Below, piece by piece: positions 51,286 to 61,403 of a DNA stretch of 64,000 nt. Under the pieces are notes generated by a model, which saw nothing but the letters and a program-made list of their open reading frames with translations, was not told the origin of the DNA and ran no database searches. Made by a program: the position numbers and the translations under genes. Every line of letters begins with the position of its first letter. The first letter of the stretch is position 1. The DNA comes from Nemertoderma westbladi (taxonomy: Eukaryota; Xenacoelomorpha; Nemertodermatida; Nemertodermatidae): assembly GCA_032718475.1 (NCBI GenBank), contig JAUCBJ010008837.1:21638-85637 (forward strand), read 5' to 3'.

Positions 51286-51553
51286 ACATCATGTTGGACT
51301 GCTTATCTTCACCTACTGCCATATCATCAGCTTCCCCGGACTCATATTCATCGTCGTCCTTGCCGGTTCCGCCAACTGCTCCATGCTCATTGTCCCTTCG
51401 TTTTGGCATCTTTTTATTTTTTTTAACAGATTCCTGATTTTTATTAGCTATCTCTACTTCTTTATGATAAACGTCCCTTACATGTTTAGGAGTCTGCCTA
51501 GTTATCCTACATTTCCAATCCAGATTTACATTAGTGAATTTATCTGCAGTCAC
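51286..51553 (-). pseudogene. Gypsy gag, N-terminal segment
   Basis: The open frame includes a plausible start ATG at 51409 (KKMPKRRDN) and an acidic Gly/Asp/Glu-rich stretch, cut at 51285 by P2. The protein resumes at 36258 on the other side of P2. No domain recognised. Low-complexity gag N-termini of this kind are common. Confidence 0.5.
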
Positions 51554-51623
51554 TTTAGCGCTTACCTTCTTTTAACCTTCTAACTTCATACAGCAATTCG
51601 CCATACCTGTGGTGGGACCTCCA

Positions 51624-51943
51624 TGTAATGAGGGCCTTCTCCCTCTAACCCGGCTCTAGCACGGCTGCTAAATTTGAACTGTCAACCAAACAATACAGCA
51701 ATAATAAGCATGATATTTATTATCAAAGTATAATATTAATAAGCAGAGAATAAGAATATGTGATTCACTTAACTGTATAACAACCTACCGGTACAAGCAG
51801 TAACCTACTTCGTATGGTACTGCAGTACTGCCTTCCTAGTCCAGTAGTCTGCTAGTCTACAACATAACTACATACAACATAACATAACTGTACTCCTGTA
51901 CTCTGTATTCTTGGTACCGATCATACAGTACATTTCTATTACA
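51624..51943 (-). repeat. Gypsy 5' LTR, with primer-binding site adjacent
   Basis: 320 bp, about 93% like 30775-31107 apart from two indels. On the coding strand the LTR end ...CATTACA is followed by TGGAGGTCCCACCACAGG (51606-51623), the expected primer-binding site. It starts with TGG as tRNA 3' ends require; the tRNA is not identified. Confidence 0.88.
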
Positions 51944-51947
51944 TTTG

Positions 51948-52789
51948 CCTTTTTATATTTCTGGGTGACGCACAAGATTTTTTACCGCTCTACAACCGTC
52001 CATCTCTTTATGTCGGTTATACATCCGTTCAATTTACCGCTCCACAACTTTTGCTTTATTTCTTTCGAATCTTCTTTATTTTTCCCTATTTTTTATCGTT
52101 TCCTTGATCGATTGTACATTATTATTCTCCAATGTCCTTTTGTTTATGCGTATCATTTCGACGTTCAAAAACTATTTTCAAATAGAAACAATACTGCAGT
52201 TTACGCCAAAATAACAAATTACATTTCATTTGCAACTATTTCTTTATGTTTCACTTCAAATACATCAATAAATAACCAGATTTATAATTCCATCGTTCCT
52301 TTTTTATGAGCGTGTTAATATAATGAAAATTTAGCGTCACCTTGAGTATTAGTACACGCACAGATAGTAACTGAAAACATTACAATATCAGGCTCTGGCT
52401 CTTTGCTAACAGAGTCGGCATATTTGGGTGAATTTATGATTATGTAATTATTATTTATCGAGACAGGGAAAGGGGGGGGGGGGGGCTGGACGCAAAACTC
52501 GCCTTGGCGAATTAACATCCCGCCTCAATGTTAAATTCTCAATTTAGGGAAAGGAGCAGGTTACAGTGGCACGTTATTTTAATCAAAACAATAAATTAAA
52601 CATAAATGAACAGGTTACAGTTGTATTTTTGAGAGTAATCATATGTTATTTGCGTCAAATTTCCCCTGGAGAGGGATGAATTTTTATTGCGTCCAGTCCC
52701 CCCCCCCCCCCCCCCCCCCTCCCTAACTGTATTATGAGAGCATTTATATTATAGCGTACTAAACAGCTAATAAAAGAAAAATCTGTGTA
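51948..52789. other. Flank right of the Gypsy element
   Basis: No supported gene; a 132-codon frame at 51911-52309 is AT-driven and starts in the LTR. It contains the poly-G/poly-C inverted structure at 52466-52725. Confidence 0.4.
52466..52725. repeat. Inverted structure with G14 and C22 runs
   Basis: Left arm AGGGAAA-G14-CTGGACGCAA (to 52495) and right arm TTGCGTCCAGT-C22-TCCCTAA (to about 52725) are inverted copies, about 190 bp apart. A direct CAGGTTACAGT repeat (52556 and 52610) lies between. Looks like a small foldback/MITE; each run could also form quadruplexes. Confidence 0.7.
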
Positions 52790-52835
52790 AATCCAAACAA
52801 GAACTCCAAAAACTCCAAAAAAGTGGAGAAATAGC

Positions 52836-53462
52836 ATGATCAACTGCGAGGCATACAGCTCGTTCAACCTAATTGGTTCGGACCACAGAATTGTGACTGC
52901 AGAGATCAGACTCAGTTTGAGAGCCAGCAAACCCAGGACAAGCAAGCAAATCAACTATGACTGGGAGAAACTCAGAACTGACAATGCTGTAAAGGATGCT
53001 TATACAGTAGAAGTTCAAAACCGCTTTGAAGCACTTCAGTCAATGGATGAAGACCAATCCACCGATTCAATATACCAGAATATAATAACAGCCCACAAGG
53101 AATCAGCTAAGAGGCATATCCCCCAGAAACCTAAACGAAAACAGTATGTGCCATGGCAAAACTCTGAGGTTACTTGTAAGAGAGAAGATCTTAAGATAGC
53201 CTACAAAGTTAAAACCGAACAACCGAAAACATTAACAAGGTTGAGAAAGCTAAGGACGATCTTAAATTGGCCTACAACATCAGCCAGGAAGAGTACATAC
53301 AGGATAAAACTGAAGCAATTACAACTGCTCCCATACAGCAACAATCAAGACTTACTGTAAACTGTAAATGAGGTATCTGGTCGGAAAAGTTGTGCAAAGG
53401 GGCGCCTCAAAGCCGATAGTCCTGAAGAACGTGTTGGGAAGTGGAAAAATCACTTCAGCAAC
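52836..53462 (+). pseudogene. RTE endonuclease tail and linker
   Basis: SFNLIGSDHRIVTAEIRLSLRAS is the last endonuclease motif (S-D-H) of the APE-type domain. A basic linker follows (HIPQKPKRKQYVPW). The frame breaks near 53250-53360, where IRSQEEY-type linker sequence continues in other frames to the RT at 53463. The upstream endonuclease is missing (5' truncation). Confidence 0.7.
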
Positions 53463-54712
53463 TTGCTTGGGCAGCCACCAAACATCGAGGTCAGCCCTAC
53501 AAGGAAAATATATGACAAGACACTACCTATAGAAACAGGGGACTTCACACCTGCCGAACTCCAAAGAAGCATTAAAAGCATGTCCAATAATAAAGCGAGT
53601 GGATTAGATGAAATCCCAGTGGAGGTATGGAAAACCGGAGTGCTAAATAGACCATTATTGAATGTTTGCAACCGGATGTTAAAAGGGGAAAAGCCACCAC
53701 CAATTTGGACTAAAGGTCAACTAAAGCCTCTCCCCAAGAAAGGAGACCTCGGCATACCAACTAACTATCGTGGGATCTGTCTGCTTGTGGTAGCTGCCAA
53801 AATATACAATAAAATGATTCTATATAGGATTAGGCCTCACATAGAGAAACTACTGCGTAAGAGCCAAAACGGATTTCGACCAAGTAGATCAACAATAGCT
53901 CAGATACTTGCACTACGGAGACTGATTGAAGGAATCAAGTCAAATAATCTCCCCGCAGTCATGACTTTTGTGGACTTCAAGAAGGCATTCGACTACATCC
54001 ATAGAGGTAAAATGCTTGAAATCCTAAGAGCTTATGGAATACCAGAAGTAATTGTTGCTGGCATTGGATTGCTATATTGTGACACAGAAGCGCAGGTACT
54101 CTCACCAGATGGTGAAACTGAGTTTTTCTCAATCCTGGCTGGCGTACTGCAAGGTGACACATTAGCACCATTACTATTTGTAATTGTGCTGGATTATGCA
54201 ATGAGGACGGCCACAAAGGGTGAAGATCTGGGATTCACACTTCAAGAACGCAGAAATAGTAGATATCCGGCAACTACAGTCACAGACACCGACTTTGCAG
54301 ATGACATCGCCCTGCTCTCTAATACGCTAGCAGATGCACAGCTTCTACTAAATAAAGTGGAGAGGGCTGCTAAGGAGGTTGGATTGCATATAAATGCTAC
54401 AAAGACCGAATTCATGACCTTTAATGTTGATGGAATCTTGACAACCATTGATAATAATCACCTAAGGAAGGTCGATGACTTCCAGTACCTTGGATCATGG
54501 ATAGAGAGTAGCAAAAAGGACATAGAAGTTAGGAAAGCAAATGCTTGGGTAGCTCTATCAAAAATGGATACCATCTGGAAATCAGATCTCTCCAGGCACC
54601 TGAAGACTAAGTTCTTTCGAGCCACAGTGGAAAGTGTATTTTTATATGGGGGTGAGACCTGGACACTGACTAAATCACTTGAACAACGAATTGATGGTTG
54701 CTACACAAGACT
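53463..54712 (+). pseudogene. RTE reverse transcriptase, truncated by insertion
   Basis: RT signatures: PTNYRGICLL, KSQNGFRPSRSTIAQILALRRL, VMTFVDFKKAFD, LAGVLQGDTLAPLLF and the catalytic TDFADDIALL, then FQYLGSWIES. The open frame runs on to 54776 only because it reads into the CR1-like tail; the true RTE sequence stops at about 54712 (CYTRLL) and resumes at 59229. RT would prime on nicked target DNA. All palm motifs are present but the copy is truncated and split. Confidence 0.85.
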
Positions 54713-55074
54713 ACTAATTTATTTATTTATTTTATTTATTTACACGAGGGATCAAGTAGTTAAAAACAGAACATAACACAATACAATACACAATACACGA
54801 ATAAAACAATCGGTCAAACAAACACAACATCATAGTAGTTAAGTAACTTGTACATAAGGTAAACAGCAAAACGAATAAAAATAAAACACGGACATGTAAA
54901 AAGTAATGTACTGTAGTTGTCGGTAGCTAAAACAAGTGGTCGTGGGAGAGAACCACCCAGGCTCAGGGCACTTATGGGTGTGAATAATTGTATACATAGT
55001 GATTAATATAAAAAATGGTGATGATCGAAAATGAAATTAAAAATAAAAAAAAGTAAAGAAAAAAAAAACTGGAA

Positions 55075-57966
55075 TCAACGAGTGAATTTTGCGTGGGTAA
55101 GTAAGTCCGTTTTTAATAATTGCACGGAGAAAATATTTATACTTTTGGCATCAACAGCTTGTGCTGGTAATGAGTTCCATACGGGCACAACACGGTGAGA
55201 AAATGAATGCTTACAGATTTGAAGTCTACATTGGGGAACATACAGTTTATGATTATGACCACGTAGACCAGCTCTTGGGGCACTTGTGAACATCTTATTG
55301 AAATCTATATCTACTAAACCATGCTTTATACGATACAACATTTTGAGGTCGAAAATAATTCTACGCACCTCTAACGGTTGCACAGATAGATACTGTATGC
55401 GATTGAGGTAACTGACATACGGTAGTTTGCAGCGAGCGTACAATCGTCTGGTAAAGTACCGTTGTACTTTCTCAACAAGGTCAATACTTTTTTTTGTGAA
55501 AGGGGACCATATGGGTGTGCAATATTCCAGCAACGGTCTTACCAGAGTCTTGTATGCTGTTAGCAGGGCTTTAATATTAGCTGTCCGTACACTACGAAAT
55601 ATCCAGTTCAGTATTTTGTACGCTTTTGCAACTTGTTCCCTACAGTATTTATCAAATTTGAGGTCCGTACACACGATTAAACCTAGATCCTTACAGTATG
55701 TATCTGATTTAAGCACTGCACCATTTAAATTATAAACAAATTTATTATTATTTCCACCTACGTAAACAACCGAGCATTTGTGCGCCGCTACTGTTAGTTG
55801 CCATTTTCTAGTCCAGTCTTCCAAGTTTTGAAGGGCTGAGGCTAGAGAATCACAATCTTCCTCCGGTGCATAAAGCTTAAGGTCATCAGCAAATAGTTTA
55901 TTACATACAGGTAACAATGCATCAGGTAAATCATTAATAAATAAAAGAAACAATACTGGCCCCAAGACACTGCCTTGAATAGTTCCCGATGTAACTACAC
56001 AGTAGTCCGATGATTCGGTACCAACAAGTACATTTTGGGTTCTATTACATAGAAATGCACGTATCCATAGAAACAGATCTCCGCATACACCGTAGCTAGT
56101 GAGCTTTGATAGTAATTTAGAGTGAACTACCGAATCAAAGGCTTTTGCAAAGTCTATATATATAATGTCCAGGTTCTTTCGTTTATCAATTAAATTGAAC
56201 CAATCAGTAACACATTCTAGCATTTGAGTACAGGTGGATTTACGATGTAAAAAACCGTGTTGTGCCCTACTTATTAATTTATGAGAAAATAAATAATCTA
56301 TTAAAACCTGTTTAATGCGCATTTCCATGAGTTTACAAGCAATACAGATAAGGGATATAGGCCGATAGTTATAAGGATCTGACGGATCGCCTTTTTTGAA
56401 CGTTGGTATTATGTTGGCCGTCAGCCAGACAGATGGTAATGCGTGCGTTTCGAATGATACTCGAAAGATTGCTGATAATGGGGCTGCTATACAACACGCT
56501 AGTTTAACAAATAAAATAGCTGGCAATCCATCAGGGGTCCTACTCTTTTTAGACGCGAGCTTATTTAGCATAACTAACACATTAACTGGGCTGAAACCAA
56601 CACTAGACAGATTAACATTGTTACCAACTTTACGTGTAAATATTGGAACCGAGTTATTATCTTCAGTGAAGTTTTCGGAGAGAACTTCACTTAGAATTTT
56701 GGCTTTAATTTTATCGTCTACAATCGTGTCGCCCTTGTAATTTAACGGACCAACACCGGATTTATTTTTGCGTTTCGAGTTTAGGTACTTAAATATGTGA
56801 TTTCTGTCACCAGAATTCAATATTTTGGTTTCTTTCTCGCAGGTTGCCCGGTAGGCCGCTTTAGAGGCGGCTTGCGCCGCATTCTTATATTCTCGCATAC
56901 CAGATGCTGTGTGGCGGTGTCTCCACAGCAGCTTTTTGACACGTTGTAGACGTTTTACATAAATTGGATAACTTTTTTTACTAGTATTTTTTGGTGTTCT
57001 GAACGGTACAAACAGGTTAATCCCTTCTTTTAAAACATCACTAAAATTTAAGTAATAGTCATTAACTGTATTACAAAACTGAAACCGGTCATTCCAGTTA
57101 GTGTTCCGTACATATACATTAAACCCGTCGTAATCACCCTTATTGAAGTCGAAGTAGCCAACCGGTTTGTCATGACTCTGATTGTGGGCTGGGGCCAGAA
57201 TGTTGAACGAAACTCCAGCGTGGTCACTGATGGAAAACGGTTCGAATGTGCGCACGTTTGCGACAAATAGTTCATCGCTAGTGAAAACCAAATCTAGATT
57301 ACTCGAGCCACGGGTAGGCTCATGTTGTAACTGGGTTAAACTTGATTCTAACAGCAGCGCTGCGACGCGTTCATAAAGTTCGGTATTTGGGTAGATACTT
57401 TCCTTCCAGTTGAACAAAGGAAGATTGAAATCGCCAGTGATAACGCACGGGTAGTTAACATCCGATAGTAAAGACAGTGCATCGCATAGTAAGCTGCTGT
57501 TATCTGGAATCAGTAAACGCGATGGGGGTCGGTAGGCGCACACGAATCTGGACGGCGCTTTTCCAAGTAGATCGATGGCGACCACTTCGGCATCATTATA
57601 GGTGTTGGGTAGGTTTACCCGTACACAACGAAATTGATCGCGAACTAAAATTATGACTCCGCCACCATCCCTAGTTTTCCGGTCATTGCGAAACATATTA
57701 AAGTTTGTGCTAGATGTGATCATTGCATCGGGTATAGTCTCGTTCATCCATGTTTCTGTAATCGCGATGATGTCGTAACTAGTCTCCTTGAGAAATACTC
57801 CTAGATCTGACAGTTTATTTTTCAGCGAACGGGCGTTTAAGCAGCAGCAGTTTAGGATTGGTGTTTTTTTGCGATTCTCTCCCCCTATTGGTTTTCCGAG
57901 GGCGGTGAGGCCTCCGATGGATTGTTGGTAGGGTCCGAGACTGGTACATGGGTCCACGTTTTATCG
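55075..57966 (-). CDS. CR1-like ORF2: APE endonuclease and reverse transcriptase
   Basis: About 960 codons, open. Endonuclease residues: CCCLNARSL (N), AITETWM (E), GGVIILVRD, VITGDFNLP (D-x-N) and SISDHAG (S-D-H). RT: YNYRPISLI, AQHGFLHRKSTCTQML, IYIDFAKAFD, TSGTIQGSVLGPVLFLLFIND and the catalytic LFADDLKLY; then YCKDLGLIV and the thumb. The frame starts after a TAA at about 57966 with no ATG near; it overlaps ORF1 by about 75 nt in the -1 frame, so reinitiation or -1 frameshifting is implied. All catalytic residues are present. Confidence 0.9.
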
Positions 57967-59063
57967 CGTTTCCATTTACCATCAGAGTGTTTAACGAATT
58001 TCCACACTGAACCGTCGGACCTTAGGCTGTAGCTTTCGGAATGATCATCTTCAGATTTTGCAGCTTTATTAAGGTCATAAACCTCTTTATTTCTATCTTT
58101 GATACGCGAGCGCTGTTCCGCTGATAGACTCGGGCGAACGCGGATCTTTTTACATAAGTCTGATGATGATACATTTGCAGTCACATTCTTATGAAAGGTG
58201 CGGGCCCCCTGTTCGCTGTTGAACGAGACTTTTACGAGACGGTCATGGTTCCCAAGACGTCCCAGTCGGGACACTTCGACCACCGAAGACTTGTCAACCC
58301 CGGCCAACTCGCAGAGCTGAAGCACCGAATCTTTAACAGACACCTCGTTATCTTCCTTCAGTCGTGAAATAATGATCTCTTTCTTTAGCTGTTCTTTTTG
58401 GAAAACATCTTTTATGGACTTATCCACAGCTCTGGAAATTGGTGTACTGGGATCGGAAGAATGCCTGGGCTTTCCTTTTCCGCGTTGCACATTCCATCGC
58501 GAGGATACGTGTACATCTTCGTCCCCATCTAGCTCAGTTCTGAGTTCCAAAATTTCCGTTGATAGAGTAGACAGCCTAAGCGTTAAACTGTCACTCAACA
58601 TTTCAATTTTGTCAGAAAGCGATGTGTCCGGGGTTCCCGGGGAATTGTAGGACTGGACTACCAATCTACCTCTTCCCTCACACTTATTGCACAGTATTTT
58701 ACAGTTTACGCATTTGGCTAAGGTGGATACCTCAGTATTCGATAGTTTCAGGCACGATCCATGGATCCAATGTCCACAGATTTCGCATCCAAGGCAGTTC
58801 TTACCTGCGACTTTCTTGTCACAGTGTGGACAAATGTCCATGGAGTTGACATTTACCGAGTCGTTGTGGCAAGATGATGAGTGGAGGTCGTAGTCGCTCT
58901 TATTCGCGAACAGAGCACTGCAGATATCGCAGTTGTGTAGTTTCGACATATCTATTTTGCCGCCGAGGCTAGGTCTTGGTGCTGAGGTGGTTGTCCCTCC
59001 AGGTACCGCCCCCGCCCCAGCCATGCTTAGTCGCGTCTGTGGTTGCTTGTTCTTTGGTGGCAT
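57885..59063 (-). CDS. CR1-like ORF1 with PHD-like zinc fingers
   Basis: 392 residues from ATG 59063. A CDIC...H..SCH finger lies at about 43-63. A PHD-like cluster follows at about 77-129 (CPHC, CLGCEICGHWIHGSC, CVNC, CNKC). Then come a coiled-coil-like helix (about 155-180), an RRM-like region (IISRLKE...VVEVSRLG...RLVKVSF) and a basic tail. PHD-bearing ORF1 proteins are known in CR1-like elements; they bind RNA and chaperone target-primed transcription. Confidence 0.82.
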   Translation of the reverse strand: MPPKNKQPQTRLSMAGAGAVPGGTTTSAPRPSLGGKIDMSKLHNCDICSALFANKSDYDLHSSSCHNDSVNVNSMDICPHCDKKVAGKNCLGCEICGHWIHGSCLKLSNTEVSTLAKCVNCKILCNKCEGRGRLVVQSYNSPGTPDTSLSDKIEMLSDSLTLRLSTLSTEILELRTELDGDEDVHVSSRWNVQRGKGKPRHSSDPSTPISRAVDKSIKDVFQKEQLKKEIIISRLKEDNEVSVKDSVLQLCELAGVDKSSVVEVSRLGRLGNHDRLVKVSFNSEQGARTFHKNVTANVSSSDLCKKIRVRPSLSAEQRSRIKDRNKEVYDLNKAAKSEDDHSESYSLRSDGSVWKFVKHSDGKWKRDKTWTHVPVSDPTNNPSEASPPSENQ

Positions 59064-59228
59064 TGCAGCAGTACCGGTACGGTAGGTATTGTTGTATAAT
59101 GCAGTAATGTATAACCATCCAGTTCACAGTTGCACCGTAGGCTGTAGGCTGTAGGGCTGTAGCCTTCAAAACCAGAATACAGTTTTCAACAGTTGGACCT
59201 GTTGGACAGTCAATGATAACTTTCAGTT

Positions 59229-59569
59229 CTAAGGGCAGCCCTAAACATCAGCTGGAGACAACACATGATAAACGCCGAGCTTTATGGTACAATACCACCT
59301 GTATCAACCACCCTCCGTGAACGCAGATTATGATTCAGTGGGCACTGCTGGCGAAGTAAAGACGAGGTCATACCAGATCTACTTCTCTGGCAACCAACTC
59401 ATGGAAAGCGTAGTCGTGGACGACCGGCCATAACATATATAGATCAACTTGAAAGGGATACTGAACTTGAGAGAAACGAAATTGCGACAACTATGGAGAA
59501 TCGGGAAGCCTGGAAGGATCTGATTTCCACTGTCCGAGTTCGCTCGACCTAGTAGTAGTAGTAGTAGTG
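59229..59569 (+). pseudogene. RTE RT C-terminal tail and 3' end
   Basis: Continues the RTE frame after the insertion: RAALNISWRQH-like start, ELYG, RERR, then a stop where Leu/Arg is expected (TGA near 59331), FSGHCWRSKDEVIPDLLLW, REAWKDLISTVRVRST, stop, then (TAG)n. This is the standard conserved RTE C-terminus. Confidence 0.75.
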
Positions 59570-60316
59570 TAAAGTACTTTTCTCATATTTTAAAGAATTT
59601 TTAGGAATTAAATATATGAACTTGTTATTTTTATTACCAATCGAATAGAATAAAAGTAAATAATTGATTAATTATTACGCTGCAAGTGATAGCACACAGC
59701 TTATAACCTAAGTGACAGGTTAAGGTGTGTTAATTATTAGATTAGTAAAAAATATATAGAAAATAATAAGTTAGGGCAGGCGCCTCACACTGCACTCTTA
59801 CTGCATGTTTACTACACTGGAGCCTTTCTCTCTACCTGAAGGTAGAGAGAACTCTACCTCAGAACTCTATCTCAGTGCCAACATACTGGGCTTTACTTAC
59901 ACTCAGCCTCTATTCACTGGCTGTGATTGACAAGCCAACGTGTCTCAGGAGATCCTTTAATGAATACCGCAGTTTTTATTTGGCCATTTTGGTAATTTTG
60001 GCCGCCAAAATGACCGACCAAGTTAATGCTTATTGGGATTGGGACTGTAGGCAGTAGGAAGGCTATTCAGCTATTACAGTATTATTTGTACCGGTATTTT
60101 ATTTATTTGTATTCGAATTTATTTCCGTATTTTATTTACTACCGGTACGGCGGTACACTACAGTAATATAGGCCTATGATAATAGCCTAATAAATACTGA
60201 AATAACCAGATAACTGCATGCGCAAACAACAGAAAATGTATGATGACGATGAAAGAGGAATTAGCAGTTAGAAGGTAGGGCCTAGCGCATTTTCTGACCA
60301 AAAAGACGAATTTTTG
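59570..60316. other. Unassigned AT-rich sequence
   Basis: No gene or repeat family recognised; only a small perfect hairpin, CTCTCTACCTGAAGGTAGAGAG, near 59830. Confidence 0.4.
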
Positions 60317-61392
60317 AAACATATCCTATCTGATGCAGAATTTCATGCTGAATCCAAATATGGAAACCGTTTTCCCATATCTTGCTTATCGAGATATCTG
60401 GCTATCTGGGATAGAAGATACTGGCTCCGATATATCGCGATATCGGTAAAGGCGATGAAGTTTGGGGTTTGCATTCAATTTATTTCTGCAAATTTCTGTT
60501 ATAAGTGGTGCCAATTGGATGTCTCCACGAGAAAGAGCACAAAATTTTAATTGAGAATGTATTTTTTTATGATTATTGGACCTACTCATCAGTTTATAAG
60601 ACAATTTCAAGTCTCCGGAATGAAGACGGGACTCGAATAAGCGACTATGCGGTCTTTTCAGGATTACACGGAATAGACTTATCGGTCATTGGAGATCTTC
60701 AAAATGTATAATCTCCAGTTCTAGTGGTTGTACGAAGTTCGTTTTAGGCTCATTCGAAAGCTCTTTTCTTAGAGAACAAAGTTACCATTTGATTTAAGAC
60801 AAAATGGTTGTAAAGCAACATAGCATGAATTTGGGTAAAATATGCCTTGCAAATTTTGTTCAAGTTATGATTGCTCAGGCAGCTTTTAAGAGTTTGCCAA
60901 ACCAAATGGTAACTTTGGTCTCTGAGAAAAGAGCTTTCGATTGAGCCCAAAACGAACTCCATACGACCACTAGAAAGATCGACCATACGACCACTACGAG
61001 ATCATACATTTTGAAGATCTCCGATGACCGATAAGTCTATTCCATGTAATCCTGCAAAGACCGCAGAGTCACTTATTCGAGTCCCGTCTTCATTCCGGAG
61101 ACTTGAAGTTGTCTTATAAACTGATCAGTAGGTCCAATAATCATAAAAAAAATACCTTCTCAATTAAAATTTTGTGCTCTTTCTCGTGGAGACATCCAAT
61201 TAGCACCACTGAGCACAGAAATTTGCAGAAATTGAATGCAAACCCCAAACTTCATCTTCTTTACCGATATTGCGATATATCGGAGCCAGTATCTTCTATC
61301 CCAAGATATCTCGAAAACTAAGCAAGATATGGGAAAACGGTTTCCATATTTGGATTCAGCATGAAATTCTGCATCAGATAGTATATATGTTT
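60317..61392. repeat. 1.08-kb foldback (long inverted repeat)
   Basis: Arms of about 470-480 bp (60317 to about 60790 and about 60902 to 61392) pair with roughly 90% identity around a ~110-bp loop. Anchors: CATATCCTATCTGATGCAG at one end and CTGCATCAGATAG at the other; GTTACCATTTG and CAAATGGTAAC at the loop. No gene; short frames in each arm mirror each other. Likely a non-autonomous foldback/MITE-type transposon next to the satellite. Confidence 0.9.
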
Positions 61393-61403
61393 TATGGATA
61401 TGT

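Larger units (their letters stand above)
30775..51943 (-). mobile_element. Ty3/Gypsy element split by P2
   Basis: LTRs at 30775-31107 and 51624-51943 begin TG and end CA and are flanked by a 4-bp duplication, TTTG (30771-30774 and 51944-51947). Removing P2 (36265-51279 plus one duplication) leaves about 6.15 kb. Order on the reverse strand is gag, zinc knuckles, protease, RT, RNase H, integrase, as in Gypsy. Three reading frames are used, the integrase has a deletion and the protease active site is altered, so the copy is defective apart from the insertion. Confidence 0.92.
54713..59228 (-). mobile_element. CR1-like LINE, apparently full coding capacity
   Basis: About 4.5 kb inserted within the RTE RT tail. 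It has ORF1 with PHD-like zinc fingers, ORF2 with endonuclease and RT, a 3' UTR (54744-55074) and a 3' tail of TAAA repeats (ATTTATTT on the plus strand at 54715-54740). The 5' UTR is about 165 bp (59064-59228). The target duplication, if any, is only about 3-4 bp. Confidence 0.85.
52790..59569 (+). mobile_element. 5'-truncated RTE-type LINE split by a CR1-like LINE
   Basis: The endonuclease C-terminus and RT lie left of 54712 and the RT C-terminal tail right of 59229, in the same orientation, ending in a (TAG)n tail at 59549-59567. RTE-clade elements typically end in short microsatellites. The 5' boundary near 52790 is approximate. Confidence 0.85.

Noticed and set aside
51911-52309. 132-codon frame right of the Gypsy LTR
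   Set aside because: It begins inside the LTR and reflects AT-rich composition; no domain.
53977-54448. Antisense frames within the RTE RT
   Set aside because: Shadows of the RT coding frame on the opposite strand.
59829-59850. Hairpin as a transcription terminator
   Set aside because: Bacterial-type terminators are not expected here; isolated palindrome without context.
60317-61392. Assembly artefact explaining the 1.08-kb palindrome
   Set aside because: Arms differ at many positions, so it is not a simple read-through artefact; kept as a foldback.
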